Positions 8,548 to 14,084 of a stretch of 14,084 nucleotides of DNA are shown piece by piece. The stretch is taken from the NCBI GenBank assembly GCA_013362195.1, contig JABFWM010000030.1:1-14084 (forward strand), given 5' to 3'. Position 1 is the stretch's first letter. Every line of letters starts with the position of its first letter. The notes under the pieces are model-generated. The model was not told the origin of the DNA and ran no database searches. It saw only the letters and a program-made list of their open reading frames with translations. The position numbers were made by a program, and so were the translations under genes. This DNA comes from Acidobacteriota bacterium. Lineage in GTDB: Bacteria; Acidobacteriota; Vicinamibacteria; Vicinamibacterales; 2-12-FULL-66-21.

Positions 8548-8660
8548 CCCTGATAGCCAGGCTGGGATCCCCCGACAGGCAATGGCTGCGTACTGGTGGT
8601 TGGCGGCAGCCACGCCCGGTGGACGATCCGCTTTGCGATATCTGCAACATGCATAAGAGC

Positions 8661-8689
8661 TTGGCTCGACGTAACGCGCCAATTACAAT
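8661..8689 (+). promoter_or_regulatory. Candidate sigma-70 promoter for the kinase-regulator unit
   Basis: TTGGCT (8661-8666) and TACAAT (8684-8689) are spaced by 17 nt, and the -10 box matches at 5 of 6 positions. The start would be near 8696, about 34 nt before ATG 8730. With the sigma-54 site upstream, the unit may have both a basal and an activated promoter. The rest of the 292-nt gap 8438-8729 shows only a 7-bp stem (TGGCTGC 8583-8589 with GCAGCCA 8606-8612) and no gene. Confidence 0.5.
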
Positions 8690-8729
8690 CTTGTCACCCG
8701 GGCCTCTCCCAGGCTTCGAGGCTGACGCC

Positions 8730-9911
8730 ATGCCGACCAAAGCCACAAGCGTCCGCCGCAAGCCCGCCGCCTCGCGCGCGGGCAAGCGTGCAGCTGCCAA
8801 ATCCACCGACGCCGCCGTCGTGCCGGAGGGGTACTACCGCGACCTGGTCTGGAACCTCCGCAACGGCGTCGTCGCGATCACGCGCGACGGACGGATCGCG
8901 GTCATGAACGAGATCGCGTATCGCATCCTCGGACTCAAGCCGCAGACGGCTGAAATCGGCCGCCCCTTCTCGGAAGTGTTGAAGGACGTCCCCGATGTCT
9001 CTCGCATCCTGGCGAGCGCCTTCGAGGTGTCGCACCTGCCGAATCGGGCCGAGTTGCGGCTGAAGCGCACGAGCAAGGTGATCGGCTACACGCTGTCGCA
9101 CGTCCGCGATGCCCGCGGCCGGGTCGCCGGCGCCACGCTCTTCTTCAAGGACCTGACGCGCGTCGAGCAGCTCGAAGAACGGGAGCGCCTGCGCGATCGG
9201 CTCGCGGCGCTCGGTGAAATGGCCGCCGCGATCGCGCACGAAGTGAAGAACCCGCTCGCCGGGATCGAGGTGATGGCGGGCATTCTCAAGCGGCAGCTCG
9301 TCGACTCGACCGACGCGCAGGTCATCCTCGCCGACATCATCAAGGAAGCGAAGATGGCCAACACGATCGTCCTCGAGGTGCTCGATTTCGTCAGGCCGAT
9401 CCGGCTGCAGGTGGAACACATCGCGCTCGCGGACGTCGTGCGCGACGCGATTTCCCTGGCGGAGAGCCACGTGGCGAAGGGGCAGGTCCAGGTGCGCGTG
9501 TCGCTGCCGGACGACCTGCCGCCGATCCAGGGAGACCCGCACCAGCTGCGGCAGATCTTCACCAACCTGGTGACGAACGCCTTCGAAGCGATGACCGGTG
9601 GGGTCGGCGACGTGGAAATCGTGGCCGCGGCGCTGGCGGGGGAAGAGCCCGCACCGGGCGTGGACCACGCCGGCCCGATGGTGCAGATCGCCGTGGCCGA
9701 CAACGGACCCGGCGTGCCGCCCGAGGTCATGGATCGCATCTTCAGCCCTTTCTTCACGACCAAGCCGCAGGGCTCGGGGCTGGGACTCGCCATCGTTCGA
9801 AAGATCGTCGATGCGCACGATGGCCGCATCGACGTCGGCACGCGGCCCGGCGGAGGCACGCTGTTCCGCGTCACGCTGCCGGTAAAGAGCCAGCACGAGC
9901 TGTTTGGATAG
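8730..9911 (+). CDS. Soluble PAS-domain sensor histidine kinase, NtrB-like
   Basis: This 393-residue protein has no signal peptide or membrane segment, so it senses in the cytoplasm. Residues 1-30 are Lys/Arg/Ala-rich (KATSVRRKPAASRAGKRAAAK). A PAS domain follows (about 35-150; NGVVAITRDGRIAVMNEIAY). The HisKA H-box is AAIAHEVKNPLAGIE, with phospho-accepting His170. The ATPase domain shows the N box TNLVTNAFEA, the G1 box VADNGPGVP, the F box FSPFFTTK and the G2 box GSGLGLAIV. ATG 8730 is chosen over an open frame reaching back to 8544 because GAGG at 8718-8721 lies 8 nt upstream and the known domains begin after it. It should autophosphorylate at His170 and pass phosphate to the regulator encoded 19 nt downstream. 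The signal is unknown. Confidence 0.92.
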   Translation: MPTKATSVRRKPAASRAGKRAAAKSTDAAVVPEGYYRDLVWNLRNGVVAITRDGRIAVMNEIAYRILGLKPQTAEIGRPFSEVLKDVPDVSRILASAFEVSHLPNRAELRLKRTSKVIGYTLSHVRDARGRVAGATLFFKDLTRVEQLEERERLRDRLAALGEMAAAIAHEVKNPLAGIEVMAGILKRQLVDSTDAQVILADIIKEAKMANTIVLEVLDFVRPIRLQVEHIALADVVRDAISLAESHVAKGQVQVRVSLPDDLPPIQGDPHQLRQIFTNLVTNAFEAMTGGVGDVEIVAAALAGEEPAPGVDHAGPMVQIAVADNGPGVPPEVMDRIFSPFFTTKPQGSGLGLAIVRKIVDAHDGRIDVGTRPGGGTLFRVTLPVKSQHELFG

Positions 9912-9930
9912 GCAACAGGGGAGAGGACTT

Positions 9931-11331
<1,401 letters not shown>

Positions 11332-11333
11332 CG

Positions 11334-11428
11334 ACTCAGAAGGCTCAAGGCTCAAGACTCAGGTCCTGAGCCCTGAGTCTTAGCCCTGAGCCGTGAGTCC
11401 TGAGCCCTGAGCCCTGAGTCCTGAGCCC
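11334..11428. repeat. Heptamer repeat array (CCCTGAG-type) with orientation switch
   Basis: About 95 nt are built from a degenerate 7-nt unit. From about 11364 onward it reads as GTCCTGA/GCCCTGA-type units, roughly nine copies with one 6-nt unit. From 11334 to 11363 the same heptamer appears in the opposite orientation as GGCTCAA/GACTCAG. It fills the whole gap between the regulator stop codon (11331) and the stop codon of the convergent gene (11430). The variation among units (A/G, C/T) suggests slipped-strand growth followed by drift. Repeats have no spacers, so this is not CRISPR. Confidence 0.85.
11342..11392. terminator. Long fold-back in the heptamer array, likely bidirectional terminator
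   Basis: AAGACTCAGG (11354-11363) pairs perfectly with CCTGAGTCTT (11372-11381). The stem extends outward as GGCTCAAGGCT (11342-11352) with AGCCCTGAGCC (11382-11392), with one mismatch and one bulged C at 11353. The result is a stem of about 21 bp with an 8-nt loop between two convergent genes. No U-tract follows directly, so termination would rest on the stem itself. Confidence 0.5.
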
Positions 11429-11429
11429 T

Positions 11430-12242
11430 TTACTGTCGATGCTTGTTGCGTGGAGCAATCGACAGACCGGCAATGTCGAAGCCGCCGGTTCCCAGCCGAT
11501 CGAGGTTGCTTCCCACCGTCCAGCACTTCGCGACGCTCAGAAAAAGCGTCGCGTTCTTGTGTGCGCCGAACAGCGTGATGTCGGCCAGACGCACGCTCAT
11601 CCCCCACGTGTAGCCGACGCGGATCTCGCGCGAGCCCTTGCCGTTCGGCATCGACAGGAGCAGCACGCCCGGAGGGCCGAAGAACTGCACGCGGCCGACG
11701 TCGACGAGACTGATGTGCGATCCAACCAGTCCGTAGAACCGCACGTCGGAGGACGTCGTCGACCAGAGGCCGTCCAGGTGTACGCGCGACAGGAACGATC
11801 CTTTGATCAGCTTTTCCTTGTCGGCGCGCGCCGTCTGCGTCTGCTGCTGGATCACTTCAGCCTGCGGATCCGCGGCAAGGCCGGCGAGCAGCCGGCAGGC
11901 CTGCGCGAGGGCGGGTGTCGAAGCGAGCGCCGCCTCGTCATGCGCCGCGCAGGTCGGTTCGAGCCACGAAGGCGCCTCCGGTCGCGGCTGGCGCCGGACG
12001 ATGCGTCCGTAGGCATCGTGCGCGGGCTGGTTCGGCCAGCGCTTCTCGGCGTGCTGCCACTTGACCATCGCGTCGATCCAGCGCGCCAGCTCCGCCGCCT
12101 GGTCGAACGAGAGCTGAAGCGGACGACTGTCCGGAATGACCAGCGGCGTCGAGGGAAGCAGCGGCGGCGGCTGGGCGGTCGCGACACCGGCCGGCAGAAC
12201 CAGCCATCCAACCACGAATGCACCTCGCAGCCACCTGCGCAT
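11430..12242 (-). CDS. Exported protein of unknown function
   Basis: This 270-residue protein starts at ATG 12242, with GGGAG a few bases upstream. It has a signal peptide (MRRWLRGAFVVGWLVLPAGVATAQ). The mature N-terminal half is helical and Pro-rich, with two Cys (CAAHDEAALA and ACRLLAGLA) that could form a disulfide. A Gln/Lys-rich helix (EVIQQQTQTARADKEKL) follows. The C-terminal 110 residues look like alternating beta strands (VRFYGLVGSHISLVDVGRVQFF, GVLLLSMP, REIRVGYTWGMSVRL). A periplasmic or outer-membrane location is likely. I do not recognise the family. It has its own promoter, is not tightly linked to xerC, and its stop codon abuts the heptamer array. Confidence 0.75.
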   Translation of the reverse strand: MRRWLRGAFVVGWLVLPAGVATAQPPPLLPSTPLVIPDSRPLQLSFDQAAELARWIDAMVKWQHAEKRWPNQPAHDAYGRIVRRQPRPEAPSWLEPTCAAHDEAALASTPALAQACRLLAGLAADPQAEVIQQQTQTARADKEKLIKGSFLSRVHLDGLWSTTSSDVRFYGLVGSHISLVDVGRVQFFGPPGVLLLSMPNGKGSREIRVGYTWGMSVRLADITLFGAHKNATLFLSVAKCWTVGSNLDRLGTGGFDIAGLSIAPRNKHRQ

Positions 12243-12277
12243 CGTCGTCTCCCGCGGCCCGATTTTTTGGGGAGGAC

Positions 12278-12306
12278 ATAATGCTGCGCCTCGTCCCCGG
12301 CGTCAA
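12278..12306 (-). promoter_or_regulatory. Candidate sigma-70 promoter for the exported protein gene
   Basis: On the minus strand TTGACG (12306-12301) and CATTAT (12283-12278) are spaced by 17 nt and lie about 35 nt upstream of ATG 12242. The -35 box matches at 5 of 6 positions and the -10 box at 4 of 6. It fits a gene transcribed independently of xerC, which ends at 12320. Confidence 0.5.
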
Positions 12307-12319
12307 GTGACGAGTTTCG

Positions 12320-13258
12320 TCAGGCCTTGGGATGCGCTTTCCGGTAGCTCTCGAGGAGCTGCGCGGCGTTCACGTGCGTGTAGCGCTGCGTCGTGCTGAG
12401 GCGCGCGTGTCCGAGCAGCTCCTGAATCGCGCGAAGGTCCGCGCCGGCCTCGAGCAGGTGGGTAGCGAAGGAATGGCGCAAGGCATGCGGGCTGATGCCG
12501 AACCGTGTGGAGCACGCGGCCACGTAGCGTCGCACCAGCTTGTCCACGCTGCGCGTCGAGAGGCGTCCTCCTTTGTAATTGAGGAACACCGGCTCCGCGG
12601 TCGCACGCGGACGTAATCGCACCGCCGGGGCCTGCGCCCGTTGACTGCGGAACTGCTCGCGGTCGGCCAGCCAGGCGCGCAACGCGTCGGCGGCCGTGCG
12701 ATTGAACGGAACAATCCGTTCTTTGCGCCCCTTGCCGAGCACCCGGACGACGCGCGCGGAGAGGTTGACGTCGTCGAGGTCGAGGCCGACGAGCTCGCTC
12801 AGACGCAAGCCTGACGCGTAGAACAGCTCGAGGATCGCCTTGTCGCGGCGGCCGAGCGGATCGGTCGTGTCCGGCATCTCCAGCAGCTACGACATCTCGT
12901 CGACGGCGAGGTGGGCCGGGATCCTCTGCTCGCGTTTCGGCGTGCCGACGAGCGCCGCGGGGTCCGTGTCGAGCAGTCCTTCGCGCCGCAGGTAGCGGCC
13001 GAATGCGCGGATCGCGGACAGCTTCCGCGCGGCGGACGCCTTCGAATTGCCGCGGCGGTGCAGGTCCCCGAGGAAGGCGCGCGCGTTCAGGTGATCCAGG
13101 TCCGCCGGCGTGAGCTCCGAGACGCGCCGATCGAGATGAGCGCCGAGAAAGTCGAGATATTGCGAGAGGTCGCTGTCGTAGGCGCGCACCGTGTGCACGG
13201 ACGCGTTCTCGTTCAGGCGGAGGTGTTCGAGAAAGTCTTTGAGGTGCTCTCTAACCAC
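12320..13258 (-). pseudogene. xerC: XerC/XerD-type tyrosine recombinase interrupted by an in-frame amber codon
   Basis: The frame runs from GTG 13258 (VVREHLKDFLEHL) to TGA at 12320, 313 codons including the stop. It is interrupted at codon 124 by TAG (12889-12887). The frame is otherwise continuous, with no shift. The N-terminal part is the SAM-like core-binding domain (ENASVHTVRAYDSDLSQYLDFL). The C-terminal part has all catalytic residues: Arg in SGLRLSEL, Lys in GKGRKERIVP, His and Arg in HALRHSFATH, His in LLGHARLS, and Tyr in RYTHVNA. XerC-type enzymes resolve chromosome dimers at dif. The TAG lies in the linker between the two domains, where ATG 12877 could restart the catalytic half. 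It may be a true nonsense mutation, a recoded site or a sequencing error. The start overlaps trmFO by 46 nt, and the trmFO-xerC order is known in other bacteria. Confidence 0.85.
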
Positions 13259-14084
13259 TGATCGAGGTCTCTCAGCGCGCGCTCCGAGACGGCCACCTTG
13301 CGATCCGCTTTCTTCCTCGGTGCCCTGTCGAGCGGCGGAAGCAGTCCGAACGCAATGTTGGACGGCACGTAGTGTTTCGGATCGGCATGCGAGACGTAGT
13401 AGCCCAGGGCGCCGATCGCCGTCGTGCGCGGCGGCGCGGCCGGGGCGTCGCCCCGCGCGAGCGCGGCGGCATTGCGTCCGGCAATCAGGCCCGACGCCGC
13501 CGATTCGACGTACCCCTCGACCCCCGACATCTGCCCCGCGAACAGGAGATCCTCGCGCATCCGCGTCTGCCACGTGTCGAGGAGGACGGTCGGCGAATTC
13601 ACGTAGGTGTTGCGGTGGATCATGCCGAAGCGGACGAACTCCGCCCGCTCGAGCCCCGGAATGAGGCGCAGCACGCGCGCCTGTTCGCCCCACTTCATCT
13701 GCGTCTGAAAGCCGACGAGACTGAAATGATCGCCGGCAATGTTGTCCTGGCGAAGCTGGACGACGGCATAGGCGTCGCGGCCGGTGCGCGGATCGGGGAG
13801 TCCGACCGGCTTCATCGGTCCGAACCGCAGCGTGTCGACGCCGCGCGCGGCCATCACCTCGATCGGCAGGCAGCCCTCGAAGAACTTCGCCTGGTCGAAG
13901 TCATGGAGCGGCGCCTTCTCCGCCGTCATGAGCGCGTCGTAGAAGCGCTCGTACTCCTCTTTGGTGAACGGGCAATTCAGGTAATCGCCTTCCCCGTCGT
14001 CCACGCCGCAGGCCGGCCCGTCCTTCCGGCTGAAGCCGGAAGCTACGGAATCCGCACCATCAGCCCCGTAGCTTCCGCCTTTAG
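13213..14084 (-). CDS. trmFO: tRNA m5U54 methyltransferase TrmFO, C-terminal part (runs off the window)
   Basis: From about 13995 down to TGA at 13213 the protein is a confident C-terminal half of TrmFO, the folate- and FAD-dependent enzyme that makes 5-methyluridine at tRNA position 54. Hallmarks are GDYLNCPFTKEEYERFYDAL, FEGCLPIEVMAARG, FGPMKPVGL, YAVVQLRQD, GFQTQMKWGEQ, MHRNTYVNSP, FAGQMSGVEGYVESAASG and TAIGALGYYVSH. The Cys of LNCP is, as I recall, a catalytic Cys in the family. The frame stays open to the window edge, but the residues before GEGDY (KDGPACGVDD and upstream) do not look like TrmFO, where an SRYxKG-type segment is expected. They are encoded by the palindromic repeat at 14017-14084. 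GTG 14004 is the only start visible and would give a fragment lacking the FAD-binding half. Confidence 0.88.
   Translation of the reverse strand, partial: KGGSYGADGADSVASGFSRKDGPACGVDDGEGDYLNCPFTKEEYERFYDALMTAEKAPLHDFDQAKFFEGCLPIEVMAARGVDTLRFGPMKPVGLPDPRTGRDAYAVVQLRQDNIAGDHFSLVGFQTQMKWGEQARVLRLIPGLERAEFVRFGMIHRNTYVNSPTVLLDTWQTRMREDLLFAGQMSGVEGYVESAASGLIAGRNAAALARGDAPAAPPRTTAIGALGYYVSHADPKHYVPSNIAFGLLPPLDRAPRKKADRKVAVSERALRDLDQWLESTSKTFSNTSA
14017..14084. repeat. REP-like palindromic element at the right edge
   Basis: TTCCGGCT (14024-14031) pairs with AGCCGGAA (14034-14041), extended by CCGT (14018-14021) with ACGG (14045-14048). In addition, GGAAGCTACGG (14038-14048) is exactly inverted as CCGTAGCTTCC (14066-14076), with a 17-nt loop. 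This looks like two tandem copies of a hairpin element bounded by CCGTAGC and GCTACGG, the second cut off by the window edge. The same heptanucleotides bound the stem at 5656-5685. Such elements are usually dispersed and intergenic, but this one lies in the open trmFO frame. Confidence 0.7.

Noticed and set aside
8531..8612. Riboswitch in the leader of the kinase gene
   Set aside because: Two short stems are present, but I could not match the conserved core of any riboswitch class I know, and one stem coincides with the sigma-54 site.
8544..8729. N-terminal extension of the histidine kinase
   Set aside because: The frame is open, but the sequence has no protein-like pattern and contains promoter candidates. 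ATG 8730 has a well-spaced Shine-Dalgarno sequence.
11334..11428. CRISPR-like repeats
   Set aside because: The 7-nt units are directly adjacent with no spacers, vary in sequence and switch orientation.
12281..12310. Nine-codon ORF on the plus strand (MLRLVPGVK) with GGAGGA just upstream
   Set aside because: Very short. It overlaps a good minus-strand promoter between minus-strand genes, and the purine run is probably chance.
12320..13258. Integrase marking an integrated mobile element
   Set aside because: The sequence looks like housekeeping XerC and lies next to trmFO in a known gene order. No attachment site, phage gene or tRNA target is visible.
13259..13693. Upstream extension of the xerC frame inside trmFO
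   Set aside because: That stretch is in another frame of the clearly conserved TrmFO coding sequence and shows no recombinase similarity.

Overview
The window is high-GC, densely coded bacterial DNA with little intergenic space. The gene content suggests an Acidobacteriota-type genome, possibly Vicinamibacteria-like: a folate-type trmFO next to xerC, an NtrC-type two-component pair, an ABC-F ATPase with a long C-terminal coiled coil, and heptameric intergenic repeats. This taxonomic guess is inference; no rRNA or marker gene here fixes it. No tRNA, rRNA, CRISPR array or transposase was seen.

Layout. (1) Bases 1-327 hold the end of a CheY-like receiver gene. (2) Bases 389-5641 form one apparent co-directional operon: a small excisionase-type HTH protein, three paralogous secreted beta-sandwich proteins (A, B, C), a PapD-like periplasmic chaperone, and an 857-residue outer-membrane barrel protein that continues into two SdrD_B-like calcium-loop domains and a C-terminal SPOR domain. 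Genes B to the barrel overlap by 4 nt or lie within 4 nt of each other. A fourth, diverged subunit-like gene converges on the operon at 5678-6154. (3) An ABC-F ATPase gene follows at 6413-8437. (4) A soluble PAS histidine kinase and an NtrC-family sigma-54 activator lie at 8730-11331, preceded by a good match to a sigma-54 promoter. (5) A heptamer repeat array with a strong fold-back lies between convergent genes at 11334-11428. (6) On the minus strand are an exported protein of unknown function, a xerC-type recombinase interrupted by an in-frame amber codon, and the C-terminal part of trmFO, which runs off the right edge through a palindromic repeat.

The most interesting region is the second. 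Its arrangement (several secreted subunits sharing a C-terminal strand motif, a PapD-like chaperone and an outer-membrane barrel) mirrors chaperone-usher pilus loci. However, the barrel protein does not look like a classical usher: its accessory domains are SdrD_B repeats and a peptidoglycan-binding SPOR domain at the C-terminus. I propose it as a candidate, possibly undescribed, chaperone/usher-like surface-fibre system under the HTH protein at its head. The function is inferred from architecture and gene order only.

The second unusual region is the right end. xerC carries one in-frame TAG at the junction of its two domains, and trmFO is joined to a REP-like palindrome immediately upstream of its conserved LNCP motif. 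Either this locus is decaying, or these are assembly or sequencing artefacts.
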